Assembly (NCBI GenBank): GCA_022457155.1 | Contig: JAJGOT010000196.1 | Span: 124,001 to 188,000 of the forward strand | Source: Cladopsammia gracilis | Taxonomy: Eukaryota; Cnidaria; Anthozoa; Scleractinia; Dendrophylliidae | Reading direction: 5' to 3' | Length of the DNA stretch: 64,000 bases | Shown: positions 36,501 to 47,868 of the stretch, piece after piece | Numbering within the stretch: the first letter of the stretch is position 1 | Layout: every line of letters starts with the position of its first letter | Notes under the pieces: model-generated | The model's database searches: none | What the model was told of the DNA's origin: nothing | What the model saw: only the letters and a program-made list of their open reading frames with translations | Program-made: the position numbers and the translations under genes

Positions 36501-38073
36501 CATCAAACGACTCGTTTACTGAATTATGAGCATCAAGCGACTCGTTTACTGCTCTTTACTGAATTAGGAGCATCAGACGACTCGTTTACTGAATTAGGAG
36601 CATCACACGACTCGTTTACTGAATTAGGAGCATCAAACGACTCGTTTACTGAATTAGGAGCATCACACGATTCGTTTACTGAATGAGGAGCATCACACGA
36701 CTCGTTTACCGATTTAGGATCATCAAACGACTCGTTTACTGAATTAGGAGCATCAAACGACTCGTTTAGGTGGAAATCCTGTTCTGAAGGCCTAAGTCGT
36801 CTTATTAATTCCTAATGAATTTCACTAAAAGCTAAAGTAAAATACCGCCTCCCGGCAAACATTCGTGTCATCATTTATTTTCAGAAGGATGAAAAATGTC
36901 CTTCTAAATACGAAATGAGGTCAGCTAGTAGGAGAGGAGAGAAGGAGAAATAAGGAGAATTTAAGGCAGCTAGTAAATTCGGGGAATAAGATTAATTTCG
37001 CAGCAATTTTCTGCCGCTGAGATATATTCAGCTAAAAGAACCGAAAAGCTCAAACAATAAAATAAAATAATATGAAAAAATGAGTTTTGAGGGGTACGTA
37101 CGTGAGAAACGCGTGCAGTCAGCCAAGTCACCTGTGGAAACTTTTAATAGGGCGCTCATGCTCCCCTCCCCTCCTGGAGTAGCTGGCGCGCATATCACGT
37201 ACGCCACCCCCCCCCCCCTTACAAAGGTGCTAATTCTTAGAATAAATTCCACACGTTACCATTTCGTATTCATAAACAAAACAATGAAAATTTTCGGAAG
37301 ACCACATATTGTTGATGTTGAAGTTTCCATTTGATCAGTAAGCAAGTTTTGTAACCAAACGGGGAAGAACGAAAATTCAACGAAATTCAATTTTTTTTCT
37401 TCCTTTCGAATTAGCTTTAGAAAGCTACACCTCAAATTGTATTTGCTAATTTGATTTCTTCTCGGGTTTCTGGATTCAAAGCGCTAGGAAAGGAGATCGC
37501 CGTTTTCCCATATTCAATTGCAGTTAAAACTTACAGTCATTTTCGAAATAGGGCTAAAAAAGAATGGAGTGATTGCGCGGAAATAGCTCTCAACGTAGAA
37601 CTTTTCAGAAATAACAAATTTGGCAAAGATTTTTGTTGACTGCTCTCCATATTTGAGAAAAAATAGAGTTGTGTTGTAGTTCATTGTCCCCAACAAGCCT
37701 AAAATTCACTTGGCGAAAATAGTTCACTCTTTTCACCCGTTGTTTTAGATGAAAACTTTGAAACAAAACTCCTTGCCTTCTTTGGACCTGTATCGCGCAT
37801 GCGTTGTTAAAACTCTGAATCTTTTGAAATCGACAAAAACTTTATTTCTTTCAACCGCAGCTGTAAACAATTATTTTTAATGTTCTCAGAATTTTCTTCA
37901 CTGATGTCGAAATCCGACTGACCGAAAATTAAGTCACTGAGAACCTGGGTCAGTTATTGTTAAATCACTGATTACCAACTATTTTTGATTTCTTCTTGTA
38001 GAATGCTTCAGGATGCAAGAAAAAATCCAGAAAAGGAGGCTGCTTTGGACATTTTTTTAGGAGGAAAATATAA
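21575..38073 (+). CDS. Gene 2: complete headless myosin-rod-like protein
   Basis: Exons: 21575-21616 (optional), 21688-21715 (ATG at 21694), 23663-23724, 25101-25271, 25921-26070, about 26652-26819, 27462-27521, A 27699-27898, B 28171-28303, C 28420-28557, B' 29042-29173, C' 29289-29426, A' 29920-30089, B'' 30348-30483, D 31118-31204, A 34218-34408, B 34694-34826, C 35826-35963 and terminal 38002-38073. From the 21694 ATG this gives about 766 residues. The first 28 (MALTKAPG, then RLFQKAMDSVLKEKDIEQQ) are not strongly heptadic; the rest is coiled coil resembling light meromyosin. A 71-bp intron joins an upstream in-frame ATG at 21575, so the N terminus may be 16 residues longer. The exon starting near 26652 could instead start at 26607, also in frame. 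A motorless product from its own 5' exon recalls the rod-only products of some insect myosin loci, but here no motor domain is seen nearby. Confidence 0.82.
23091..23459 (-). pseudogene. LINE 3' ORF fragment, unit 2 gene region
   Basis: The minus-strand frame EYCCPACGIHLCLS, then FRIIYPSLHYHEGLEV and TRASTHGRSLRYSS resembles the C-terminal region of CR1-like LINE polyproteins. A frame change near the CPAC block breaks continuity (the other frame reads LPGLWHSSLSVQLSDRIER). It sits in intron 1 of gene 2. Confidence 0.65.
23955..24132. mobile_element. Palindromic MITE, family copy 2
   Basis: Same hairpin family as 14971-15148, in intron 2 of gene 2. Confidence 0.7.
28757..29033. mobile_element. 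MITE abutting exon B' of gene 2
   Basis: CATAGTTAATAGAACAAACT at the left is the inverted, slightly diverged counterpart of AGTTTGTTTTATTAACTATG at 29014-29033. Only eight bases (CATAAGGA) separate the right terminus from sequence homologous to B exons. The pyrimidine-rich end of the element would serve as the acceptor tract for B'. Its right half is also present at the start of the window (1-100), next to exon B' of gene 1. Confidence 0.55.
29564..29660. mobile_element. Small palindromic MITE in gene 2 intron
   Basis: Counterpart of 631-732, with one CGACATAA-type repeat difference in the centre. Confidence 0.6.
31899..32615. mobile_element. TTAA-target element in gene 2 intron
   Basis: It is 717 bp, with ends GGTTACAGTGTACCTTC and complement, and TTAA on both sides (31895-31898, 32616-32619). 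Unit 1 has the empty site, with a single TTAA near 2997-3000, so this copy arrived after the duplication or was lost from the other unit. It lies in the intron after exon D. Confidence 0.8.
33245..33314 (+). repeat. tRNA-like sequence, unit 2
   Basis: Near-identical counterpart of 3628-3697 with the same A-box and B-box motifs. Confidence 0.5.
33354..33916. mobile_element. Foldback element, intact in unit 2
   Basis: TTAAAGTGCCCCTATGATCA on the left and TGATCACAGGGGCACTTTAA on the right form arms of roughly 220 bp, including AGTGACGTCAAAGACTCAAA and its complement. A related element is at 58340-58897. Long mirrored open frames in the arms are a by-product of symmetry. Confidence 0.75.
34871..35662. 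mobile_element. TIR element holding a LINE fragment, unit 2
   Basis: Counterpart of 8497-9289 with the same inverted ends (AGGGAGTGTCC and complement) and the same LINE piece. The homopolymer runs differ in length between the copies. About 105 bp of extra sequence follows it (35668-35770) that unit 1 lacks. Confidence 0.65.
35119..35450 (-). pseudogene. Non-LTR retrotransposon RT fragment, unit 2
   Basis: Same truncated RT piece as 8746-9077, with a few substitutions. Confidence 0.75.
35998..36050. repeat. GGTAT microsatellite, unit 2
   Basis: Shorter allele of the array at 9518-9602. Confidence 0.85.
36486..36770. repeat. 30-bp minisatellite, unit 2
   Basis: About nine units of the same 30-bp repeat, with more sequence variants, in the last intron of gene 2. 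Confidence 0.9.
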
Positions 38074-38137
38074 ATTTTTAATGAAGATTTTTTTTTAAGT
38101 TTGGTGCATTAGCCCATGGAATGGCCTTTTTTATTGA

Positions 38138-38143
38138 AATAAA
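38138..38143 (+). other. Poly(A) signal of gene 2
   Basis: AATAAA follows the gene 2 stop codon at a distance matching gene 1, in otherwise near-identical 3' flanking sequence. Confidence 0.6.
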
Positions 38144-38211
38144 GAATGGTGTATTATTTCACCAACTCCCAATGAAGCTAAATGGATTGTTACTTGTTTT
38201 CATTATTTAAA

Positions 38212-38573
38212 AGGCTATGTCTACACTATATATATAGATAGCTTATCACGTCGACATGAAAAATACTCCGGCCTGGTGTGAACAGAAACGACCCAGAACT
38301 GGATATTTACTTCCGTTTCAGTGGGTTCCAATCCTTGCTCCTAGTTGTTGACTTCCGCTACGGTTCAGTTCGATTGCCTGTTCACACTGCCCCAGAGAGT
38401 GGCACGAGAATCTATCCGATATGTGACGATTCACTTTCACGAGCGCCGCGTCGCAGCGGCTCTCCGGAACAAAAATCGTTCCGAAACTAGCGTTTCATGT
38501 GTGAACGAAAGGCTTATCCGGTATGGCTTTCGTGCCGGCGCAAGAGCTATCCGTTATAGTGTAGACATAGGCT
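38212..38573. mobile_element. MITE downstream of gene 2
   Basis: Counterpart of 12217-12575; the left end differs by a TATATATAG change. Confidence 0.65.
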
Positions 38574-39087
38574 ATGGCAGGCGTTGGGGCGATTGTTAAG
38601 GCACGCTAGCAAGAAAATTGCCATTAGTTTACTCGCGCCAGGTACTAGGCTAAACCATTTCCTTTCCAGTGTCATTAGAGAGGTTTCCCTTGAGTGTCGT
38701 AAAACTAAAACCAACGTACTGATTACTCTGGCCAATCATAACGGACGCAAACAATCCAATGAACCAATCAGGACTCGAAGCAAGTACACGAAGCCGGCAC
38801 CAAGCGCGGGAAAACGCGTGCGAGTAAGTCACTATTGGTTCTACTTTGAGGTTGACAAAGTGGCACGATATTTTATAGCCAATCACAAAGCGCAGCACTG
38901 CAAAATCAAAGCAATCGCGAAATTACTTACGACATACAATTGAAAACTGCACTAATATGCAATCACTGATGGGTTTGCTTTATTTTGGCTTTTATTTGTT
39001 CACATAACACACGCAACTAGTGACGAGTCAGGCAGTGAATAATCAGTAGTAGACTTGTTCCACTGTGAGTCACTGATTTGATCCTTT

Positions 39088-39303
39088 AGGGCTGGTGCCA
39101 ACTGGCGACGTAAGCGGAATCGCAGGAACCAGAACCTTCTGGAAGCAGAAGCGGAATCGTAAAGAAAAGGAAACTTCCTGATTCTTCCGATTCCGTCGAG
39201 ATTCTTTTCCGATTGCGACTCCGGTTTTGATTTACATTAGAACGTAAGGCTCCCTACGCTTCCGACTCCGCTTGTGTTTGCGTCGCTAGTGAGAACCAGC
39301 CCT
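39088..39303. mobile_element. MITE complete in unit 2, truncated in unit 1
   Basis: AGGGCTGGTGCCAACTGGCG and CGCTAGTGAGAACCAGCCCT form the inverted ends. In unit 1 only the right half remains (about 12974-13089), so part was deleted there. Confidence 0.6.
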
Positions 39304-39761
39304 TATGGTTAAGGGAACGCTGCCCCGGCTGATGTATCGTGATTATGGCCACGGGCTTGTTTTAATCTTGCTTTATTATCTTGAAATAGGAGCAAAAATC
39401 ACCAAAAGTGATGATACCAAGAAAATATAACGTTAAGACGCAAAATAAGGGTTACAATGGTCAAAGTTCCGCAAGAATGACAATACCTTGTATTCCTGAA
39501 TGCAAATCTAATTATTTATAGTTAGGAGTAAACAGTGAGAAAATGAATGGCAATTTTGATTTCTTGACCGCCAGTTACGAAATCAAATTTACTGAACTGT
39601 AACCCTTCCATCCTTGCAATCCTGCACTTTTTCTCCAAACTACTGCTTCTGTTTTGCTCTATAGAATCGTTTTATCCAATTCAGTTGTATATTTGGTGGC
39701 ATTCAGCGATATAACATGGAAAAAAGGAGGCGAAATTTTGTCGTTTCGACGGGACAGTGTC

Positions 39762-41013
39762 AGTTTAATGAATTACACATTACACAAGTGCAAAACGCGT
39801 GCGCAATTGTAAAAAACATGGCAGCGATCGCAAAGTTAAAAGTGCAGAAAACAGAGCAACAACTACCGCCATTTTCAATGAAGATCCCGCGTTCTCGGTA
39901 ACCACAGGGAGCAGAGGAGCCAAATTTGACCTAATACGCGTTCGATCTTTGAGCTTAAAAAGCGCGCTGTGTCTTGCGTTATTCGATTTGTTGTTTTAGA
40001 GTTTTTCCCCCAGCGGGACCCCAAGTGTAATCGGCGCTTTCCGGGCGCTTTCCGGGCGCTTTCCGAGCGAGGCACAAAGTGCCGAGAAGAAAAAGAGACA
40101 AGGGAAGAAACAAAGTACCACGTGATTCGTTGGATGTGGACCGCAACATACTGGTGACGGAAGTAAAAACTCCGAAAGTGACATGCCGTCAATAAAACGG
40201 AAGTTATGCCAACTGTTCAAAATAGACCTTGTCACGGTTTTTCCAAATTTTTATATTGGCCTGACAGCAAAAATCCATCGACACTGCTGGAAAAAAGCAT
40301 CTCAAAATTAGCAAAGTGGCCGAGTTTAAAAGCGATATATTTTAAAATAGTGGAGATATAGCTCCGCAAAGTCGACCACAGGCGGCCCCAAGCTCACTAT
40401 TAGATAACCGGGACGTGACCCTTGCTTTATGAGCGGTATTGTGTTATAAAGATTCGATTTATAAAGGTTTGTATGGGAACGCAACGGTTTTGCTTCAAAA
40501 CTTAAAAATTCGGTTAATACGGACAACGGTGAAAAACCGTGACAAGGTCTATTTTGAACAGTTGGCATAACTTCCGTTTTATTGACGGCATGTCACTTTC
40601 GGAGTTTTTACTTCCGTCACCAGTATGTTGCGGTCCACATCCAACGAATCACGTGGTACTTTGTTTCTTCCCTTGTCTCTTTTTCTTCTCGGCACTTTGT
40701 GCCTCGCTCGGAAAGCGCCCGGAAAGCGCCCGGAAAGCGCCGATTACACTTGGGGTCCCGCTGGGGGAAAAACTCTAAAACAACAAATCGAATAACGCAA
40801 GACACAGCGCGCTTTTTAAGCTCAAAGATCGAACGCGTATTAGGTCAAATTTGGCTCCGTCTGCTCCCTGTGGTTACCGAGAACGCCGGATCTTCATTGA
40901 AAATGGCGGTAGTTGTTGCTCTGTTTTCTGCACTTTTAACTTTGCGATCGCTGCCATGTTTTTTACAATTGCGCACGCGTTTTGCACTTGTGTAATGTGT
41001 AATTCATTAAACT
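39762..41013. repeat. 1.25-kb inverted repeat, 482-bp arms
   Basis: The left arm 39762-40243 and right arm 40532-41013 are equal in length and almost identical, around a 288-bp spacer. The outer 140 bp of the left arm is ordinary locus sequence shared with unit 1 (13547-13690). The rest, including a GGCGCTTTCCGGGCGCTTTC block, is not in unit 1. A 79-codon open frame appears identically in both arms. Confidence 0.85.
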
Positions 41014-41019
41014 AATTTT

Positions 41020-41475
41020 ACGGACAACGGACACTTTTCTGTGGCCCGAGTCACAAACTCTCATATATTGTCAACCCCGCTTTACGGACAGGTTATCTGC
41101 ACACTGTCTATTTTCATATTGTCACAACTGTCTGTCTAATATTCAGTCCACTTGGCTGAGTCGCAAACCAAAAGCGTCAGTACAAAGTAGAGTCAGACTT
41201 TTTCAAACGAAACCATTGTCGTGCCTGTTTCAATAACAATACAATACTTAAAACATTTTACTCTGAGACTATGATAAATGATCGTGAGGTTTCTTTAGGA
41301 TGAACTTGTTACTGTTACAGTTAAGAAATTAAACAACGTTTTCTCAGAAAACTGTCTGCTTTGGTCTTTATATCGATAAAACATGTGTCCCTGATGTTTT
41401 TTTCTGAGAGCCTGCTTAATACGGACACCCGGATAATACGGACACCATGGCATGTCCCCTTGGTGTCCGTATTAA
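41020..41475. mobile_element. Degenerate TIR-type repeat
   Basis: It contains CGGACA motifs (ACGGACAACGGACAC on the left, TGTCCGTATTAACCGGGTT near 41463), the usual look of Tc1/mariner-type MITE termini in animals. Boundaries are unclear. It joins the inverted repeat to the point where homology to unit 1 resumes (about 41490). Confidence 0.35.
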
Positions 41476-41766
41476 CCGGGTTCCACTGTATAATGTAAAG
41501 TAATTTGTATGATATTGAGAATTCGTGTATAGGTGTCTTTTTTCTGTACGTGTTTTATCCGATCAATCAAAAAAGAACAATTAGACAGCTGTAAAGCTAA
41601 GGGAAGACTATTCAATCTATCGATTAATCAATCAGCAGCCATACTATTGAAAGAGACAGATCATGAGCTCTAGAATGTTATAAAACTGTTTTGCAGTGTT
41701 TTCTTTCCAGAAGGGGAGCGATATGAAGTAAACTCTACTTAGCACACTATCACAACTATACGATTA

Positions 41767-41931
<165 letters not shown>

Positions 41932-42778
41932 TTAGAAGGTGGAGAACGGTGAACAGTACACATGTAAAACAGTTTTGGTTTACAACACGAAGTCTCATTA
42001 TAAAAGGGATGGCACCTCCTTTATTTCACACCCTTTTGGTGTAAAATGCAAACTTGAGCGTCTTTCAGTCATAAAACATGGTTGATTAAAGTGTCCTATA
42101 TAAAATGGCTTAAAAATCTCATCAAACCAAGACATACACCGAATGCAGGTGGTGTGCGCACTAAGATCGCAATGCATTATTTTTGCGAATTTCCAACATG
42201 GCGGAAAAGTCTGCTGGCGAAGGCGATTTTTCGAGGTAAGCCACTCATATTTTTTGCCGTCTTTCTTGGCTCTATCCTTCCCTACTTTCTGCCTTTTTTT
42301 CTTGAGATATCCGTAAATAAGTTTATGATTTTCATTTTTCAATAACTGAATTCTTTAGTCATAAATTTCGGCAATTGCCAGACAAGGTAAATTTCGCTGC
42401 TTCTCGCCCAATTTAGTATGTCATAGTTATTGTTCCATCGCGCCTTTCGAGGACCGGTGCTTACCACAATAGATCAAAATTTAAAAAGTTAAGACATTTT
42501 CCCGTATAGAAAACATGATGCACCAGTATGCACCACTGGTTTTACGCTGTTTGGGCAAAATGAAATCATGCATATTTTTGCTTTTGTTGCGTGAATAGGA
42601 TGATAACGTCGCCTTGACATACTTGAATTTGTTAATCGTCAACTCAAAAGATTTACCTTTTTATGAAACGTGTTGTGCCCCAAACCTTTCTTTTTAATTA
42701 AAAGTTAATTTTTCTTCTTACTAGGGCTCGGAGAACACTCTTCACGATTTCACGCGATGCAAAATTTATTCACAAAAC

Positions 42779-44271
42779 CACAGGGAGCCCATACAATCTG
42801 TTTGTGTAACACAATGACCATTTGTAATTTTATAGGAAATGTATGGGATTTACCTAAATTTCATATTATAGCGACGTATCACCAAATGTATGTACTGATC
42901 AACGCTAAATAAGCGTTGAATTACTTTATTTGTTGTGTGTTGTCGTCCTTTTGCCGTAAAAGTGATATTTTGAGCGATTTTGAAGGATTCTGAGTTCGCC
43001 GTTGACTGTACGTCTAAGAGAAAGACAAGGGTGGAAAGAGATTTTTGAACGGCTCTAGCACCGAGGCGATTTTTTCACATAAAATTGCATCGCTCGGCTT
43101 TCAAACCAAGCAACATAAAGGCCCAAAGATTCACGCTTCTTCTCGTACCTCTCGATCGAAAATCCGTCCAAACGGCCCGGAGCTAGCCGTTGAAGAAAAT
43201 CAAAATCCCACACTTTCCAAGCGGTCGATATTCGTATCATTTCTTCCTGTGCCAGCCAGACCGTCCTGCTGATTGCCTCTTTCTGATTGGTCGCCGTTAA
43301 ACAACAACTGATTCAAAATAAGTACCGAGGGTGGGGAGCCATAGGCATTTTCGTAAGGTCAAACCGTTTACTCACCAGACTCGGGTCGTGTGAGCAACGA
43401 CTACCGGAAGCCCAGAAAGACTTCTGCTCATTGTTCACGTAGACCAATGAAGTTGCAAGGTTACAGATGATTTCACATTTGAATATTTACAATTTTATAA
43501 ATACAGAACAGTTAAATCTAGATCAGGGAAAGAAAATGGTGTCCACGCTCAAATCAAATGACGAAGGAAAAATCGTTAAGACAAGGAAACTTGAAACGAA
43601 TTCTTACCAGATATTGATGTCTGTTAAAGCTTGGTAAGTTAACTTTTTCCCGACTCACACGACCCGAGTCTGGTGAGTAAACGGTTTGACCTTACGAAAA
43701 TGCCTATGGCTCCCCACCCTCGGTACTTATTTTGAATCAGTTGTTGTTTAATGGCGACCAATCAGAAAGAGGCAATCAGCGGGACGGTTTCTGGCTGGCA
43801 CAGGAAGAAATGATACTAATATCGACCGATTGGAAAGTGTGGGATTTTGATTTTCTTCGACGGCTAGCTCCGGGCCGTTTGGACGGATTTTCGATCGAGA
43901 GGTACGAGAAGAAGCGTGAATCTTTGGGCCTTTATGTTGCTTGGTTTGAAAGCCGAGCGATGCGATTTTATGTGAAAAAATCGCCTCGGCGCTGGAGCCG
44001 TTCAAAAATCTCTTTCCACCCTTGTCTTTCTCTTAGACGTACAGTCAACGGCGAACTCAGAATCCTTCAAAATCGCTCAAAATATCACTTTTACGGCAAA
44101 AGGACGACAACACACAACAAATAAGGTAATTCAACGCTTATTTAGCGTTGATCAGTACATACATTTGGCGATACGTCGCTATAATATGAAATTTAGGTAA
44201 ATCCCATACATTTCCTATAAAATTACAAATGGTCATTGTGTTACACAAACAGATTGTATGGGCTCCCTGTG
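42779..44271. mobile_element. Foldback element with about 620-bp inverted arms
   Basis: The termini are CACAGGGAGCCC and its complement, flanked by a 7-bp repeat ACAAAAC (42772-42778 and 44272-44278). The left arm runs to about 43,403 and the right arm from about 43,650, leaving a 250-bp unique loop. The mirrored open frames in the two arms (43045-43272 plus and 43748-44005 minus) are the same sequence read in inverse. It interrupts a short exon-like segment at the left end of the XPG-carrying transposon, so it is the younger insertion. Confidence 0.8.
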
Positions 44272-44709
44272 ACAAAACATGGATATTCAAGATGTAGCAA
44301 CAAATAATTCGCTGCAAATACCATAAGCAATGTAGGGAAACCAGGAAAAAGAACAGGCCTTCATGACAAGATAACCCCCTGTAAAAATCCCAAAAATCAT
44401 AAATGTACATGCACATTCTACTTGCTGGTGTCACTACAGTTCACATAGCCATAGTGCTGTGAATTTTTATTCAACTTCCACAAACAACTCATGTTGAAGG
44501 TGATCAGTTTCTCAATTCCCATAATCCATGTGCATGATTGTACACTGATATTTTGAGGGGATTTTATAATATGCTGATCACTGTTCCAATCAAATCAATA
44601 AACAATCCTTTATTTTGACACATAATATTGATATCAAGCAATAATTTTAATTTTTACTATAACATCAAATAGAGACAATCATGTTAACTTACATGTATAT
44701 AACATTACC

Positions 44710-44982
44710 CAGGGGTTTCAATAGAAGCTGGCTACCGGTGGTGTACCGCCGCCTACTTCGCATCTCGCCTCTGGTTACTGAAACTGTAACTGTCTTACAT
44801 TTCACTCAATTTCATGCTCAGAATGCTGGAAATTGCATTTCTGAGCCTCTAGATTTCAAAATTTGCTGAGGGGCATGCCCCCAGACCCCGCTGGTGGGAC
44901 GGGGCCTTATGGCTCCTTATCTCTCACAGCCGCCTATTATACCTTGGCCAGTCACCTACTTCAATTCTTATTGAAACCCCTG
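44710..44982. mobile_element. MITE with CAGGGGTTTCAAT ends
   Basis: It starts CAGGGGTTTCAATAGAAG and ends CTTATTGAAACCCCTG, a short inverted repeat around about 270 bp with GC-rich interior. It is nested in the 6.4-kb transposon. Confidence 0.6.
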
Positions 44983-46251
44983 ATTACCAACATGTAGTAA
45001 TTTCTAGCAGAACATTTTTTTCCTAATAAAATATTCTTATGTGATAGCCTGAAGTATATTTAATATACTGGTAAAAGAAATATTTAACTACTCTCAAGAG
45101 ATGCACTGTTGTGGTTAATTCAGAGTCTCTACATTTTTTACATGTACTGATTTGGATCCATGAACTTCAAAGTCTTCAAAGAGAAGTTGAAGTGGAATTA
45201 ACAGTAAATTTAAGCAGTACATGTACCTTAATGTCCTGGGTGCCATTTACCTTTTTTAGGGATACATGCGAAAAGGCTCCAAGTGACTCTTTATTTGCCA
45301 GGAGAATATACCAGATTCTCTCTTGAAAAATAATAGTTACCTGTATTTATGTAGTGCAGTTCTTCACTAATTGTTCATGGTGCTTAACAATGCATAAAAC
45401 ACTATGGCAATATATAAAGTATGAAAAAAATCACTTTCAAAAGGTGATTAAGGTTATTGTAGGCACCCCTATTTTACTTTGAGTTGGTCCACTTGGATAG
45501 CAATATTATTATTTTCTCAAATAGTTTTTAATGAACTGATTAAATATGTAACTGGTTGTATATTCATGAAATGAATGTATACAGCTATTTCAATTAACGT
45601 TGTCGGATGAAAAAGGCGAAAAGCCAAGACTTCAAAGTAGTATGGGATTTTTATTCAATGGATTTGAACCCTAACCCATACTACCTTGCTGTCTTGGCTT
45701 TAAGCTTTCATCTGACAATGTTTATTGAAGTAGCTGTGTTCATGAAATGATATGAAAACTGTTTGATGCCTAAACATTGATTTAACTCTGTGGAGGTCAC
45801 TAATGTAACCAGGTGGTGCATTAGGATTCTTTGAGGGGATGTCTTCATGATCATTATTTGAAACAATCTCTTTTGCCCGCTTTATTCCGATACCCCGAAT
45901 ATTCTTCAAATAATTGCATCCAGCCACAATGCACATGGTCTGAAAACTTCTTAATTCCATCTGGAGGTGATTCAGAACCTTTGATAACTCTAACATATCT
46001 GCCCCACCATTACAATCCAGCTTGAAAAGAACCTAGCAAAAGAAAACACAGGACAGTCTGAGGGACTTATATGCATAGAATGCAGTCCCTGTTTACTAAA
46101 AAAAGAAACCAAACATAAAACCCCAATGTCAATAGTAAGACTTCATGTTAGCTCAAAACACTATAAATACATTTATTTTTTTGTTGTGTTATTAATTAAT
46201 TGTTTTCCACATTAACAGCAAAATTTAATACTCCCAGAAAACAAGAAGTAA

Positions 46252-46426
46252 GGGGCGGACCATTATTTTTTTGACAGGGAGTTGGAAAATTTTGAAATAC
46301 ATGTAAATTGTTTGCAGAGGCTATAAACACTGAAATAAATTGTATGCAAGCAAAAAATAAAGAAAAAATTGTTTGCTGAAAGTATGGCAACCCCCCTTCC
46401 CGTCAAAAAAATAATGGTCCGTCCCT
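46252..46426. mobile_element. Short palindromic MITE
   Basis: It opens GGGGCGGACCATTATTTTTT and closes with the complement (AATAATGGTCCGTCCC). Its interior (AAATTGTTTGC and TTGTATGCAAGC motifs) is shared with diverged relatives at about 20275-20420 and 49380-49530. It sits between two exons of the XPG-like nuclease. Confidence 0.6.
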
Positions 46427-47184
46427 AACAAAGAAACGTGATCAGCAACAAAAAAGAGAAAGTTAGCTTTGTAAAAACAAAAAATAAGTGTGATTAAAGC
46501 ATAAAATTGTGCCCCCTCCTATTTATGATGTAGTTGATCACCCCATAACTTTTGTATTTTTTATCTGAGTGCATGCAGTCTTGAAACATGTGCCACATTA
46601 ATCAATGCACTGAGAGCTGCAAAATAATAAAAGAAATATTTTGTTTTAAACTCATTTCTATTTAAATGCTGATATGATTTACGAAATACTCTGATGAATA
46701 GCAGAGTTTGTATTTATCAATTTGGAAAAGGAAATGTGTTGATTCTGGGTTCGATAGACGACGAACAACTGTTGAACTCAACTAAAACACTTTAATACGA
46801 AGCCGTAAAATAACATGGCTTACAACACGTGAGAACGTTCACGGAGCGTCTCTGAGCCTGCGCTCAAAATAGGTAAGCGGTTCAAGTTACTACTTCATGA
46901 ATACTGTCACAGGAAAAATATGCTCTTCGCCTTAGAGCTTTAAAAGGGATACACTATACATTCAAATGATGTGATTACCTTGATCAAGCCCATAACTTCA
47001 GCAAATGCCACTGTAGCCGATTGTGCCCTGACCTTTCTCGCCTCTGATGTATTTCCCTGTTCCTCAAGGGCCTCGGCTTTTCTTGCTTGTTCCTCTCTGA
47101 CTCTTCAAAAGAAAATGCAAAATGCAGAAGTCACTGATGTGGGCAAATATTACAAATTTCTTGAATGGCAGACAATCTTCTTAA

Positions 47185-47868
47185 GGTTACAGTGTACCTT
47201 CAGATCGAAAATTTATCGAAATTTTTTTTTTTTGGCGTTAAAATAAAGTTTACAGAATGAACTTTCATCCAAAAAAAAGTATCGAAAAATAGTGAAAATT
47301 GACGGAGAAATGACGGTATAACTTTTGTGGGCGGAGTTTGTTTATTAAGCGATATGTTTTTTTAAGCGCCGTTTTCTCAAAGTTAATTTTTCGCTTGTTG
47401 GGGACACTTTAAAGAGCTACAACTCAAAGGGAATTTGTTCGATTTTCCTTAAATTTGGACTAAAGCTAGGCTAACATAATCAACAAAAACGTGTCGGCGA
47501 ATTTCTTAATTCCGAAACCTTTTTCGTCAAGAGGCATTTCCAATTTTTTTTCTCCCCTTTTCGAAAATATTCTGTAACTTTTCACTGCAATTGAATATGG
47601 AAAATCGCCGACACGTTTTTTTAGCACTTCGTGTCCGGAAAACCGAGAACAAATCAAATTAGCAAAATATAATAATCGCTTTGATTCGGACGTTCGAATT
47701 TAGACGTCGTAAAAAATTCGACAATTCATTTTATTACCAAATGGTTTCCATATTTAGATAGCCAGCTCTATAAGCTTTAATTTGATATCTGGGTTTAGGT
47801 ATATTAAGTGTAATCTTAAGACTCTAGAGCTGTTATACTGGAGACACCCCCGAAGGTACACTGTAACC
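47185..47868. mobile_element. TTAA-target element, copy in the XPG transposon
   Basis: The ends are GGTTACAGTGTACCTTC and its complement, flanked by TTAA on both sides (47181-47184, 47869-47872). It is 684 bp with no coding capacity. It is a close relative of 31899-32615. A TTAA target fits Kolobok or piggyBac-type elements; the GG terminus favours a Kolobok-like origin, which is inference. Confidence 0.75.

Noticed and set aside
21575..38073. Paramyosin or tropomyosin as the identity of the rod gene
   Set aside because: The block order of exons A, B and C (KTKFEQE, EKAKN, LIDLEK, EWK, KEARNYS) fits the light-meromyosin part of myosin II heavy chain better. A paramyosin origin cannot be fully excluded without a search.
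42198..42760. Plus-strand gene starting MAEKSAGEGDFS at the left end of the XPG transposon
   Set aside because: The start and donor look good, but the next exon meets a stop soon after the foldback insertion site even when the insertion is disregarded. Too little to call a gene.
43045..44005. Paired open frames on opposite strands (KIRPNGPELAVEENQNPT)
   Set aside because: They are the same sequence in the two arms of a foldback element; no coding evidence.
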